Below, piece by piece: positions 24,525 through 33,978 of a stretch of DNA of 64,000 bases; position 1 is the first letter of the stretch, and each line of letters opens with the position of its first letter. The position numbers and the translations under genes were made by a program. The notes beneath the pieces were generated by a model. It did not search any database and was not told the origin of the DNA. It was given only the letters and a program-made list of their open reading frames with translations. The stretch comes from Verrucomicrobiota bacterium (GTDB lineage: Bacteria > Verrucomicrobiota > Verrucomicrobiia > Opitutales > UBA953), in assembly GCA_026397965.1 (NCBI GenBank), contig JAPLTU010000039.1, forward strand, positions 100,991 to 164,990, read 5' to 3'.

Positions 24525-24785
24525 ATGAAGCCGCTCGCACTAGCCACCTTCCTCGCCGCCGGACTCGTCGGCTGCACTAATTACGATACGCCTAACCATG
24601 GCCGGAATGTCGCCCATGAGCCGATGCATAATTTCCTCGGGATCATCAAAGTAGAGCCAGGTAGCTACGCCAACAACGAGAAGGCTGTTGTCCCGCTGCG
24701 CACCAAGGAACTTTACGGTCGTCGGGCAGATTCAGGTGACCGGATCACCCTCCTCTGGGGTGCCGTGACCCTCACCGACTACTAA
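24525..24785 (+). CDS. Small lipoprotein
   Basis: An 86-residue protein starting at the ATG at 24525 has a lipoprotein signal: MKPLALATFLAAGLVGC with the lipobox cysteine at residue 17. The mature part, about 70 residues, contains conserved-looking RTKELYGRRADSGDRITLLWG and ends in DY. A longer in-frame opening begins inside the prepilin peptidase gene but would bury the signal sequence. A terminator follows at 24806. Function unknown; probably anchored in the inner or outer membrane. Confidence 0.78.
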   Translation: MKPLALATFLAAGLVGCTNYDTPNHGRNVAHEPMHNFLGIIKVEPGSYANNEKAVVPLRTKELYGRRADSGDRITLLWGAVTLTDY

Positions 24786-24805
24786 GGCTGGAAGTAGCCC
24801 TTGCA

Positions 24806-24830
24806 GAAGCCCCGGAAACGGGGCTTCTTC
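24806..24830 (+). terminator. Intrinsic terminator after the lipoprotein gene
   Basis: GAAGCCCCG (24806-24814) pairs with CGGGGCTTC (24819-24827) around a GAAA tetraloop, followed by TTCGTTTG. It lies 20 bp after the lipoprotein stop and 14 bp before oleC. Confidence 0.82.
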
Positions 24831-24843
24831 GTTTGTAGGAAAG

Positions 24844-26493
24844 ATGAGTGTCTCCGGAAAAAATATCGCCCGCCATCTTCGGTCTGCCGCGATCGACCAG
24901 CCGGATACCCTTGCGACCCTCTCACCGCTCTCCGTCAGCCGGTCAGGTGAAGTCGCCCACCAACGCTCGACCTTTCGTGAACTTGACCGCGAGAGCGATG
25001 CTGCCGCCCGGCTCTTTCAAGCCGCCGGAATATCCCAAGGCACCCGCACGCTCCTCGCCGTGAAACCCGGGCACGATCTGATTGTCGGGATGTTCGGCCT
25101 AATCAAACTCGGCGCCGTCCCGGTGGCTATCGATCCAGGCATGGGCTGGTCGGCTTACTTGAAATGCGTGCAGCATTCTCAACCCGCCGCCTGGGTCGGT
25201 ATCAGGCAGGCAACCCTTCTTAGCCGCCTACCCCTCGGCGCTTTCGCTTCCATCAGAAATCGCATCACGATTGGTACGGCCTATTGGAAAAAAAATATCA
25301 GCCGGCAGATGTCCGCTGAAGCCTTGCCTATGAGCAAAGTCCAAGCCGACGACCTGGCCGCCATTCTTTTTACGTCGGGCTCAACGGGCGCGCCCAAAGG
25401 CGTGCGCTACACCCACGGTATGTTCGAGGCGCAAATCCGACTGATCAGGGAAACCTACGGCATCCAACCGGGCGAAGTAGACATGCCGATGCTTCCGCTC
25501 TTCGCTTTATTCAATCCAGCGCTGGGCATGACGACCGTGACACCCTTGCTCGACCCGGCACGACCAGCCTCCGCCGACGCTGCCCCCATCGTCTCCGCAC
25601 TTGTCGCCGAAAAGGTGACCAACTCCTTTGGATCTCCAGCCATCTGGTCACGCATCGCCGAACACTGTCAACGTGCAGAGATAAAATTACCTTCGCTTCG
25701 CCGATTACTCATCGCCGGAGCCCCCGTCCCAGACGGCCTGCTGGAACGCCTACGCATCATCGCCCCGCAATGCAAAATCCATACCCCTTATGGCGCGACG
25801 GAATGCCTCCCCGTCACAAGTATTGAGTCCGCCGAGCTGCTTGGTCCGCTTCGTCAGCAAACCTTAAGCGGACAAGGCACCTGCGTCGGGCGGCCCGTGG
25901 CCGGAGTTGAAATCCGCATTATCCGTGAAACCGAGAGGGCTTTAGAAAATATCGGCCAAGCCGAAATGTGCGCCCCGGGTGAAGTGGGTGAGATCATCGC
26001 GACCGGCCCAAGCGTCACTCAAGAATATGACCATCTTCCAGACGCAACCCGTCTCGCCAAGATTCGCGAGGGCGATCGTCTCTGGCACCGCATGGGCGAC
26101 CTCGGTTCACTTGATGTCGAGGGGCGGTTATTTTTCCTCGGCCGGAAAGTCGAAAAAGTCCGAACCGCCGACGGCGACCTGCCGACGGAATTACTCGAAC
26201 CCGCCTTCCGCCAACATCCGCAAGTCTTCCGCTGCGCGCTCATCGGCCTCGGAGCCGCCCCGCATCAGACGGTCGCCCTGGTGGTCGAACCTCGGGCCGG
26301 GCATTTCCCCGAGACCGAAGCCGCGCGTACGCGCTTCATCGCTGAACTACGCGACCTCGCCCGCATCAATCCACAGGCCGATTGCGTGAAGCACATCGTC
26401 TTCCAGCGTGCCCTGCCCGTCGACGTCCGTCACAACGCCAAGATTCACCGTCTCCAGTTGGCCAATGAATGGACCGCCCGCCTCGCCCGATGA
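24844..26493 (+). CDS. oleC: OleC-type beta-lactone synthetase (AMP-binding)
   Basis: The 549-residue acyl-adenylate-forming enzyme shows the P-loop-like ILFTSGSTGAPKGVRYTH (about 178-195), the YGATE motif (YGATECLPV) and the MGDLG hinge region. The sequence and its direct coupling to oleD fit OleC, which in long-chain olefin synthesis turns a beta-hydroxy acid into a beta-lactone. A near-consensus AGGAAAG lies right before the ATG. The stop overlaps the oleD start by four bases. General fatty acyl-CoA ligases are the main alternative, but the neighbour argues for Ole. Confidence 0.85.
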   Translation: MSVSGKNIARHLRSAAIDQPDTLATLSPLSVSRSGEVAHQRSTFRELDRESDAAARLFQAAGISQGTRTLLAVKPGHDLIVGMFGLIKLGAVPVAIDPGMGWSAYLKCVQHSQPAAWVGIRQATLLSRLPLGAFASIRNRITIGTAYWKKNISRQMSAEALPMSKVQADDLAAILFTSGSTGAPKGVRYTHGMFEAQIRLIRETYGIQPGEVDMPMLPLFALFNPALGMTTVTPLLDPARPASADAAPIVSALVAEKVTNSFGSPAIWSRIAEHCQRAEIKLPSLRRLLIAGAPVPDGLLERLRIIAPQCKIHTPYGATECLPVTSIESAELLGPLRQQTLSGQGTCVGRPVAGVEIRIIRETERALENIGQAEMCAPGEVGEIIATGPSVTQEYDHLPDATRLAKIREGDRLWHRMGDLGSLDVEGRLFFLGRKVEKVRTADGDLPTELLEPAFRQHPQVFRCALIGLGAAPHQTVALVVEPRAGHFPETEAARTRFIAELRDLARINPQADCVKHIVFQRALPVDVRHNAKIHRLQLANEWTARLAR

Positions 26494-27485
26494 AATCGCC
26501 CCTCGTCCTCATCACCGGCGGCGCTGGCTTCCTCGGCCAGGCCGTCGTCCGACGCTGCCTCGCCCGCGGCTACGGCGTCCGCGTGCTGGGCCGCACGCCC
26601 ATCGTCGGTGAACTCGCCGCTCAGGTGGACTTCATCCGCGGCGACATCGCCGATTGCGCGACGGTCGATCGCGCCGTCAAGGATTGCGACTACGTTTTCC
26701 ACGTGGCGGCGAAAGCCGGCGTCTGGGGCCCTTGGGAAGAATACCTGCGCATCAACATCGACGGTACTTCGAACGTCGTCGCCGCCTGCCAGGCCCACGG
26801 CGTCCGCGCCCTCGTGCATACGAGCACCCCGAGCGTCGTCTTCAGCGGCGAAGCGTTCCGCGGCGCTGACGAAACCCTGCCCTATGGCGACAACTGGCTC
26901 TGCGCCTACGCCGAGACCAAAGCCATCGCCGAAGAAGTCGCGCTCCAGGCCGCGTCGGAAAAACTCAAAGTCTGCGCGCTCCGCCCGCACCTCATCTGGG
27001 GACCGGGAGACAACCACCTCTTCCCGCGCGTCCTCGAAAGCGCCCGTGCCGGACGACTCCGCATCGTCGGTGACGGCGAGAACCGTGTTGACGTCACGCA
27101 CGTCGACACCGCGGCCAACGCGCACCTCAGCGCGCTCGATGCGCTCCTCGCGGGGCGCGCCAATGGTAAGGCATACTTTCTCTCGCAGGGCGAACCCGTG
27201 AAACTCTGGGAGTTTATCAACCGCCTACTCGTCGGCGCCGGCGAGCAGCCCATCACCCGTCGCATCAGCCAACGATCGGCCTACTGGCTCGGTGCCCTGC
27301 TCGAAGGCGTCTGGACGCTCTTCCGCCGCAAGGGCGAACCACCCATGACCCGCTTCGTCGCCGTCGAACTCGCCAAGGACCATTGGTTCGACGTCTCGGC
27401 CGCCCGCCGCGACCTCGGCCTCAAGCCCGCCGTCGAAACCTGGGCCGAGCTGGACCGCCTCGCGGCGACGCTGCGGACGAAGTAA
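26490..27485 (+). CDS. oleD: OleD-type 2-alkyl-3-oxoalkanoate reductase
   Basis: An extended SDR of 331 residues with the Rossmann motif VLITGGAGFLGQAVVRRC near the start, HVAAKAGVWGPWEEY, STPSVVF and the catalytic YAETKAIAE (YxxxK). In the ole pathway OleD reduces the 2-alkyl-3-ketoacid made by OleA to the beta-hydroxy acid used by OleC. An ATG 21 bases upstream (26469) is possible, but 26490 gives the tight ATGA coupling and starts nearer the Rossmann strand. oleA and oleB are not in the window, which is unusual as the four are often clustered or OleB-C fused. Confidence 0.86.
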   Translation: MKSPLVLITGGAGFLGQAVVRRCLARGYGVRVLGRTPIVGELAAQVDFIRGDIADCATVDRAVKDCDYVFHVAAKAGVWGPWEEYLRINIDGTSNVVAACQAHGVRALVHTSTPSVVFSGEAFRGADETLPYGDNWLCAYAETKAIAEEVALQAASEKLKVCALRPHLIWGPGDNHLFPRVLESARAGRLRIVGDGENRVDVTHVDTAANAHLSALDALLAGRANGKAYFLSQGEPVKLWEFINRLLVGAGEQPITRRISQRSAYWLGALLEGVWTLFRRKGEPPMTRFVAVELAKDHWFDVSAARRDLGLKPAVETWAELDRLAATLRTK

Positions 27486-27529
27486 CGCGCACGCTTGCCC
27501 CAACGCGCTTTCGCCCCATCCCTTTTCCC

Positions 27530-27973
27530 ATGCCCACCGACGGACTCCAGCCTGATAAGACTTTCCACGTGACCATCCGGACCTGGTTCGACCAGACCGA
27601 CGGTCTCGGCATCCTCCACCACTCGCACTATGTGCTTATGATGGAACGTGCGCAGAAGGTGATGTTTATCGCTTTGATGGGCAAAGATACTATCGACCCC
27701 GCCGTGGCACCCGATGTCTACGTGGTGGTCCGCGACATCGACCTGCACTACCTCGTCGCCATCCGCCCAGAGTGCGACGTGAAACTGATTCTCAGCGTCC
27801 GTAAAGTCCGCGCGGCCGGCCTGACGGTGGATGTCGAGTTCCGGAGCCCAGATCACACCATCCTTTACGCCAAGGCCTCGCGCACGATTTGTCGCATGGA
27901 TGGCATCTCGCATCAGCCCTCCGCCTGGAGCGACGAGTTTCGCGCGAAGCATGAGGCTTTGATCAAAGCGTAA
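27530..27973 (+). CDS. Acyl-CoA thioesterase (YbgC/FadM-like hotdog)
   Basis: A 147-residue single hotdog-fold protein. WFDQTDGLGILHHSHYVLMMERAQ is the 4HBT active-site stretch, with the catalytic aspartate in the FDQTD segment. Members hydrolyse acyl-CoA or acyl-ACP thioesters and act as tetramers. It begins at an ATG 44 bp after oleD. Its position suggests it could supply or clear acyl thioesters of the olefin pathway, though this is only context. Confidence 0.85.
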   Translation: MPTDGLQPDKTFHVTIRTWFDQTDGLGILHHSHYVLMMERAQKVMFIALMGKDTIDPAVAPDVYVVVRDIDLHYLVAIRPECDVKLILSVRKVRAAGLTVDVEFRSPDHTILYAKASRTICRMDGISHQPSAWSDEFRAKHEALIKA

Positions 27974-27977
27974 GAGT

Positions 27978-28019
27978 GCTGAGTCGAGTTCAGGTGACTG
28001 AGACCGGAATCGACTCAGC
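27978..28019. terminator. Inverted repeat between convergent genes
   Basis: GCTGAGTCGA (27978-27987) is repeated exactly inverted as TCGACTCAGC (28010-28019). It fills the 49-bp gap between the convergent thioesterase and nth genes. It has no clear T-tract on either strand but is well placed as a bidirectional transcript end. Confidence 0.45.
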
Positions 28020-28022
28020 CCT

Positions 28023-28646
28023 CTACCCTGCCCGTAGCGCAGCACATATCCCACACGTCTTGCCGTCGCAGCCGCGAGCCGTGCAATGCTCTCGTCCGTA
28101 AAAGATGATGCGAAGGTGAAGTTTGTTCCAACTGTCCTCGGGGAACAGGCGCTTGAGGTCTTTCTCGACCTGCTCGACGGATTTCCCAGGACTCAGTTTC
28201 CAGCGCTTCGCCAGCCGATGAATATGCGTGTCCACCGGGAAGGCGGGGACCCCGAAGGCTTGGGCCATGACGACCGAGGCGGTCTTGTGGCCGACGCCGG
28301 GAAGCTCCTCGAGCTCGTCGAAAGTGCGCGGCACCACGCCGCCATGCTTGGCCATGAGCATCTTGCCTAAACCGACGAGGGCCTTAGATTTCTGCGGAGC
28401 GAGCCCGAGCTGCCGGATGAGCGTCAACACCCGCGCCTCGGTCATGGCCGCCATCTTGGCTGGCGTACCCGCCTCGGCAAAGAGCGCCGGGGTGATTTCA
28501 TTAACCTTCTTGTCCGTACACTGGGCCGAAAGTACCACCGCAACCAGGAGCGTATAGGCATCCGTGTGGTCCAGCGGGATGGGCGTCGTCGGGTAGAGCT
28601 TCGCAAGCCTCTTCCCCACGTAATCGGCTCGTTCCTGCTTGGTCAT
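28023..28646 (-). CDS. nth: Endonuclease III
   Basis: Nth is a bifunctional DNA glycosylase/AP lyase that removes oxidised pyrimidines. The helix-hairpin-helix ELPGVGHKTASVV carries the catalytic lysine, and FPVDTHIHRL the aspartate. The C-terminal iron-sulfur region differs from the usual C-x6-C-x2-C-x5-C: cysteines occur as C-x4-C-x4-C-x2-C (HCTARGCDGKTCGIC), so an intact 4Fe-4S cluster would need an altered ligand set. The frame extends to a GTG at 28688, but the ATG at 28646 (MTKQERADYV) matches the expected N-terminus and gives 207 residues. Confidence 0.93.
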   Translation of the reverse strand: MTKQERADYVGKRLAKLYPTTPIPLDHTDAYTLLVAVVLSAQCTDKKVNEITPALFAEAGTPAKMAAMTEARVLTLIRQLGLAPQKSKALVGLGKMLMAKHGGVVPRTFDELEELPGVGHKTASVVMAQAFGVPAFPVDTHIHRLAKRWKLSPGKSVEQVEKDLKRLFPEDSWNKLHLRIIFYGREHCTARGCDGKTCGICAALRAG

Positions 28647-28824
28647 GTATGGAGCATGGACGAAGGCCCGACCTTGGCAACGCGCCACCGCCCTATGACT
28701 TATTCACAAGTCGCCGAATGGGTTGCCAAACCTTATGTCGAAAACGTGATTCTCTAATACCCCCACCCTCGCTTGGTGGGCGATTGCGAGACCCGTTTCC
28801 TCCTTCACAATCTTTCATACTTAC

Positions 28825-31806
28825 ATGGCCCAGCTGCCCTACGACCCTTCCAAAATCTCCCGCGAACTCGCCCGCCATTACATCCCGGCGAGCGACGTCG
28901 ATATCCAGGCGATGTTCGCCGCCATCGGTACCAAGGATTTCCCTGCGCTCTATTCGCATATTTCTGCAGACGTCAAATTCGACCGCGCCCAGGATCTGCC
29001 AGACGAATTGGAATACCAGGCTCTCGCGGAGCGCATGGAGTCCCTCTCGAAGAAGAATTCCGTCAAGACCGCCTTTCTCGGCGACGGCCTGCAGGTCTAT
29101 CGCACCACCGAGATTGTCGGCCACGTCTGCTCCATCCGCAACTTGACGACTTCTTATACGCCCTACCAGCCAGAGCGCTCCCAGGGCACACTGATTACCC
29201 ATTGGATCTATCAGTCCACGCTCGCCCAACTAACCGGCTTTGAAGCCGTTAACTCCTCGCTCTACGAACGTGCCAGCGCGCTCTTCGAAGCCGCCGTCTG
29301 CACCGTCCGCATGGGCGACGCCGAAGCCAACACGGTGCTCGTCGCCGCCAACCTCCTACCCTGTGACCTCGAAGTCCTCCGCACGCACGTTGCGGATACG
29401 ACGGTCAAACTGGAGTTCCTTGCGCCCGACGAGGACACCGGCCGCCTGACCGCCGCTAGTATTGCCGCCGCTTCCGCGCGCCTCGGGAAGCAACTCGCCG
29501 CTGTGATCTTCCCGCAGGTCAACGCCCTCGGCCTCCTCGAAGACGTCAACGCCCTGACCGACGCCTGCGCCAACGCGGGCGTGAAGTCCGTCGCGGTCAT
29601 CGACCCGATGCTCCTCGCCACCGGCGGCCTCAAACCTCCCGCTCAATACGGTCGCAAAGGCGCCGATATCATCGTCGGCGAAGGCCAACACCTTGCTATT
29701 GGGGCTAATTTTGGCGGACCTGGACTTGGCATCTTTGCTGTCCGGCATAACGCCGAGCAGAAGAACGAGGTCCGCGAGACCCCCGGACGTTTCGTCGGCA
29801 AGGCCAAGGATAACGCCGGACGCGATTGCATCGTCATGGTGATGGCCACCCGTGAGCAGCACATCCGCAAGGACAAGGCTACTTCCAACATCTGCTCTAA
29901 TCAGGCGTTCATCGCCACGATCGCCGGCGCCTCCATCCTCGCTCGCGGCGAACAGGGCATGGCTGCCTCCTGCGTTGCCGGTCGCGCCCAAGCCCGCCGC
30001 GCCGCCACGAAACTGCACAATATCCCTGGCCTCAAGGTTTGCTATGCGAACCAAGCTTTCTGGAATGAGTTCAGCCTGATGCTCCCCGAGCCCGCCGCCG
30101 CGGTCATCGCCAAGGGCCGCGCCGCCGGTCTGCATATGGGCGTCGACATCACGGGCCGCACGCCCTGCGGCTGCTCGCTGCTCAAAATCTCGTTTAGCGA
30201 TCTCCAGACTACCGCCGACACGGATAAGCTCATCGCTTTCTTCGAAGGCCTCTACGGCCAGTCCACCGGCACGAAGCCGCTCGCTGAGATTCCCGCTGCC
30301 CTACTCCGTCAAGGCGCCGTCGGCCTGCCCTCCTTTCCGCTCACCGAACTGAAAGCCTACTACTCCAAGCTCGGCGAACTCAACGTGTCGCCGGATACCG
30401 GATGCTTCCCCTTGGGGTCGTGCACGATGAAATACAATCCGCACATCAACGACTGGGCTGCGGGGCTTCCGGGCTTCACCCAACTACACCCCCAGGCACC
30501 CGTCGAAGACGCCCAAGGCTCGCTCGAACTCCTCTGGCAGATTCAAGAATGGTTTCGCAAGATCACTGGTCTTGCCGGCCTCACCACCCAACCCGTCGCG
30601 GGCGCCCAAGGCGAATTGGTCGGGCTGAAACTCTTCCAAGCCTACCACCGTCACCACGGCCAGCACCGTGATATCATTCTTATACCCTCCTCCGCCCACG
30701 GGACCAACTTCGCGACCGCCACCACCGCCGGCTATGCCACCAAACGCCTGCCCGAGGGCACACCTTCGGGCATTGTAATCCTGAAATCGGCTCCGGACGG
30801 CCGCGTCGACCAAGCCGACTTCGCTGCCAAAATCGCCGAATTCGGTCCGCGCATCGCGGGCATGATGGTGACCAACCCAAACACTTCCGGCGTCTTCGAG
30901 ACGGATTTCCAAAAGATGGCCGCGGAAATCCATCGCATCGGCGGCTTGGTCTACATGGACGGCGCCAATATGAATGCCATCGCGGGCTGGGTGAATCTCG
31001 GTGCCCTCGGCGTCGATGCGGTCCATAATAATCTTCATAAGACCTGGACCGTCCCGCACGGCGGCGGCGGACCGGGCGACGGCATCGTGGCGGTCTCCGA
31101 ACGGCTGATGGATTTTCTTCCCGGCTTCCAGATTGTCAAAGAAGGCGACCGCTTCATGCCCCTGCGGGCCAAACACAGCATCGGCTCGTTCCACCGCCAC
31201 TGGGGTAATTTCGCCCACAAGGTAAGGGTCTACACTTACCTGCAGCGCCTCGGCAAGGAAGGCGTCCGCCGGATGTCCGCGATGTCCGTACTCTCGAGTC
31301 GTTACCTCTTCGCTAACCTCGGGGCGAAATTCCCTTCCCTTCCTGCGGCCGCCGTCGACGTACCACGCATGCACGAGTTCATCCTGACCCTGACGGAAGA
31401 GGACTTTAAGCGCATCGAGGCCGCCGGCATCCCGCGGGCGAACATCATCGGCCGCGTCGGCAAGCTTTTCCTAGATTTCGGCTTCCACGCCCCGACGGTC
31501 GCTTTCCCCGAAGTCTTCGGCCTCATGATCGAGCCCACCGAATCTTACACGAAGGACGAGCTCGATCGCTTCGCTGAAGTCGTGATGGCCATCGGCGAAT
31601 TGATTCGTACCAACCCGGAGGTCCTGAAATCAACCCCGCGCTTCACACCTGTCGATCGCGTCGACGAAGTGGCCGCCAATCGTAATCTGGTCCTGAGCGA
31701 ACACCTCACCGCGCTGCCCTTGATCAACGAAAATCGCCTTTCGCCCGTGCTGCTCAACGCGATGCCCGTCGCAGAGATCAAGCAGCGCGTGCTGGCGACG
31801 ATTTAA
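28825..31806 (+). CDS. gcvP: Glycine dehydrogenase (decarboxylating), fused P protein
   Basis: The 993-residue P protein of the glycine cleavage system decarboxylates glycine with PLP and loads the aminomethyl group on the H protein. The N-terminal half (1-470) matches the GcvPA subunit (RNLTTSYTPYQPERSQGTL) and the C-terminal half (490-993) GcvPB, with PLP lysine K739 in NLHKTWTVPHGGGGPG. Both halves look more like the split two-subunit form than the classic single-chain enzyme, so it may be an independent fusion. gcvT and gcvH are not adjacent. Its last bases overlap the end of the convergent histidine kinase gene. Confidence 0.94.
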   Translation: MAQLPYDPSKISRELARHYIPASDVDIQAMFAAIGTKDFPALYSHISADVKFDRAQDLPDELEYQALAERMESLSKKNSVKTAFLGDGLQVYRTTEIVGHVCSIRNLTTSYTPYQPERSQGTLITHWIYQSTLAQLTGFEAVNSSLYERASALFEAAVCTVRMGDAEANTVLVAANLLPCDLEVLRTHVADTTVKLEFLAPDEDTGRLTAASIAAASARLGKQLAAVIFPQVNALGLLEDVNALTDACANAGVKSVAVIDPMLLATGGLKPPAQYGRKGADIIVGEGQHLAIGANFGGPGLGIFAVRHNAEQKNEVRETPGRFVGKAKDNAGRDCIVMVMATREQHIRKDKATSNICSNQAFIATIAGASILARGEQGMAASCVAGRAQARRAATKLHNIPGLKVCYANQAFWNEFSLMLPEPAAAVIAKGRAAGLHMGVDITGRTPCGCSLLKISFSDLQTTADTDKLIAFFEGLYGQSTGTKPLAEIPAALLRQGAVGLPSFPLTELKAYYSKLGELNVSPDTGCFPLGSCTMKYNPHINDWAAGLPGFTQLHPQAPVEDAQGSLELLWQIQEWFRKITGLAGLTTQPVAGAQGELVGLKLFQAYHRHHGQHRDIILIPSSAHGTNFATATTAGYATKRLPEGTPSGIVILKSAPDGRVDQADFAAKIAEFGPRIAGMMVTNPNTSGVFETDFQKMAAEIHRIGGLVYMDGANMNAIAGWVNLGALGVDAVHNNLHKTWTVPHGGGGPGDGIVAVSERLMDFLPGFQIVKEGDRFMPLRAKHSIGSFHRHWGNFAHKVRVYTYLQRLGKEGVRRMSAMSVLSSRYLFANLGAKFPSLPAAAVDVPRMHEFILTLTEEDFKRIEAAGIPRANIIGRVGKLFLDFGFHAPTVAFPEVFGLMIEPTESYTKDELDRFAEVVMAIGELIRTNPEVLKSTPRFTPVDRVDEVAANRNLVLSEHLTALPLINENRLSPVLLNAMPVAEIKQRVLATI

Positions 31807-33272
31807 GTAATAACAGCGGTCGGCAGCTTGATCCTGAACGTCGTTCCGCGACCGACTTGGCTCTCCACGGCAATGGTTCCGCTATGGGCTTCGACGGTCT
31901 GCTTGACGATGGCCAGCCCTAGGCCCGCCCCGCCCGTATGACGCGAACGCATCGGGTCGACGCGTCGGAATCGTTCGAAAATTTTGTCGAGGTTTTCCGG
32001 CGAAATCCCCCGGCCGTCATCGGTGACCGTCAAGCAGGCGAAAGCGCCTTCGATTCCCGTAGTCACGGTGACCGTAACGCCCGTTTCGTTATGAAGAATA
32101 GCGTTAATAACTAAGTTAAGCATCACGCGCCCCAAGCGACCCGCATCGCCTTTCACCGGCGCCCCCTCGAGTTTAGCAACTAAATGAGCCCCATGCTCCT
32201 GGGCCAGCCGAGCCAGCAGCGCCACCGACTCGTCAGCCAGATCGGCTAGGTCGCAATCGTCTTGCGGCGGCGGTGCACCCCCGTCGGCCTGCGCGAGCTC
32301 AATCAAGCCATCGGAAATCGCCTTCATTCGCAAGGCGGACTGTTTGATTGTCTCCAAAGCCGTTCGGTATTCTTCCGGTGTCCGTTCGTGACGCAAGGCA
32401 CCTTGGCTGTCTGACAAGATGACGGTGAGAGGCGTCCGCAATTCGTGGGACGCATCAGCGGTGAATTGCGTGACGCGGTCCCGTGCGGCATTCATCTTCG
32501 CAAAGGTATCATTCAACACGACCGCCAGCCGTTCTAATTCATTTTCCGTACCAGCGGTATCGATCTGCCGGCCATAATCACCATCCGCAATGGCTTCAGC
32601 CGTGGAAGCGATTCGGTCAATCGGACGCAAAGAACGGCCGGCCAAGACCCATCCGATGGAGCAACCGATGACAATGACACCTAAGCCTGCAAAGGTTAGG
32701 CGCCACGCCAAGCCGTCGAGGTATTTTTCCGTAGCGGACATGCTCAGGCCGAAGACCGCAAAATTTTGCCCTGGTGGGCGGTGGATGAGCAGGCGCTGTC
32801 CGCGGTGAGACAAAACAATGACTAAGGGACGACCCGGACTGAGCGTCTCATCCTCTACGCGTAACTCTTCGACACAGAGCGGCAGCAACGTGTCATCAGC
32901 GGGGGCGGTAGAGGACCGATAAATCTCCTTACCCTCGACCGAGGCGCCCAGACACCATGCGCCTTCCTTCGCCAATAGCTGGATGGCTTGTTCGGCTTTG
33001 AGCTTTCGCTGCGCCGGTGAATCGCCGGCACGCAGACGCACGGCCGGAGGCGGACGAGCATCGGCGTCGCCACGGGGCCCGCCCAAACCAGGCACCAACT
33101 CACCCATCGCCCCCATCGTCTGCGTCATGAATTGACGGACCTTCAGATCGGCTTCCTGCAGGCGATTCTGACGTTCGTGACGGTAAAATGCGACCAAGAG
33201 CACGGTTGCCGTGGCCGCCAGCAGAGCGAAGTTCCACGCCAAGATTCGCCAGCGGATGGACTGAAAAATCAT
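31803..33272 (-). CDS. Sensor histidine kinase
   Basis: A 489-residue membrane kinase: helix 1 at about 10-29, a periplasmic sensor region of some 160 residues, helix 2 at about 192-212, a HAMP linker, the phosphorylated H276 in DASHELRTPLTVI, and an ATPase domain with N (NLVINAILHNE), DDGRGISPENLDKIFERF and GGAGLGLAIVKQ boxes. It is the partner of the response regulator upstream, with which it overlaps by 4 bp. The sensor region is not a recognisable domain. The overall type is QseC/PmrB-like. The signal is unknown. Confidence 0.93.
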   Translation of the reverse strand: MIFQSIRWRILAWNFALLAATATVLLVAFYRHERQNRLQEADLKVRQFMTQTMGAMGELVPGLGGPRGDADARPPPAVRLRAGDSPAQRKLKAEQAIQLLAKEGAWCLGASVEGKEIYRSSTAPADDTLLPLCVEELRVEDETLSPGRPLVIVLSHRGQRLLIHRPPGQNFAVFGLSMSATEKYLDGLAWRLTFAGLGVIVIGCSIGWVLAGRSLRPIDRIASTAEAIADGDYGRQIDTAGTENELERLAVVLNDTFAKMNAARDRVTQFTADASHELRTPLTVILSDSQGALRHERTPEEYRTALETIKQSALRMKAISDGLIELAQADGGAPPPQDDCDLADLADESVALLARLAQEHGAHLVAKLEGAPVKGDAGRLGRVMLNLVINAILHNETGVTVTVTTGIEGAFACLTVTDDGRGISPENLDKIFERFRRVDPMRSRHTGGAGLGLAIVKQTVEAHSGTIAVESQVGRGTTFRIKLPTAVIT

Positions 33273-33946
33273 ACCTTAGGCTCGTCGCGATCAGCGGCCT
33301 CGATGATATAACCAGCACCCCGGCGGGTCTTAATCAGGTCGGCCCCGAGCTTCCGACGCAGGTTACAGACATGCACTTCGAGTAGGTTCGATAAGGTGTC
33401 TTCGTTTTCGTCAAAAAGGTGAGCGTATAATTCACTCCGGGTCACCACCGCACCGCGGCGATGGGCCAAAAATTCCAGCAAAGAATATTCGCGGCCGGTC
33501 ACCGCCTCATCATGACCCGCCTTGGTGACGCGCCGGGCTAAGGTATCGATCACCACGTCTCCGAGATTAATCGCACCGGTAGCAGTTTTGTAGTTACGGC
33601 GAATCAACGCCCGCAGGCGGGCAAGCAATTCTTGCTGGACGAAGGGCTTAGCCAGATAATCATCCGCACCCGAATCCAGGCCGGCCACCCGATCTTCGAC
33701 GGAATTGCGCGCCGTCAGCATCATCACCGGAGTGCGCTTTATATGCCGCAAACGCCGGAGGTATTCGCGACCGTCCATACCCGGCAGCATGAAGTCCAAG
33801 ATGATGGCGTCGTAGTCGCATTCCAGAGCCTTGCGGTAACCCTCAACGCCATCGGCGGCGCCGTCAGCGGCGTAGCCCTCTTCACGCATCAGGCGCAGGA
33901 GGCCATTTCGCAGGTCGGCTTCATCTTCGACAATCAGGATACGCAT
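33269..33946 (-). CDS. OmpR/PmrA-type response regulator
   Basis: A 225-residue two-domain regulator. The receiver has acidic pocket residues in VEDEADL and the phosphorylated D51 in ILDFMLPGMDG, with K in LAKPF. The C-terminal winged-helix domain (about 130-220) ends with LRRKLGADLIKTRRGAGYII. It is co-transcribed with the histidine kinase. A PmrA/QseB-like tandem box lies 33-49 bp upstream of its start, suggesting autoregulation. The MFS transporter gene upstream is on the same strand, only 51 bp away. Confidence 0.95.
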   Translation of the reverse strand: MRILIVEDEADLRNGLLRLMREEGYAADGAADGVEGYRKALECDYDAIILDFMLPGMDGREYLRRLRHIKRTPVMMLTARNSVEDRVAGLDSGADDYLAKPFVQQELLARLRALIRRNYKTATGAINLGDVVIDTLARRVTKAGHDEAVTGREYSLLEFLAHRRGAVVTRSELYAHLFDENEDTLSNLLEVHVCNLRRKLGADLIKTRRGAGYIIEAADRDEPKV

Positions 33947-33978
33947 GGGGACTTGGCTTATAGTCTACCAGAAATCTC

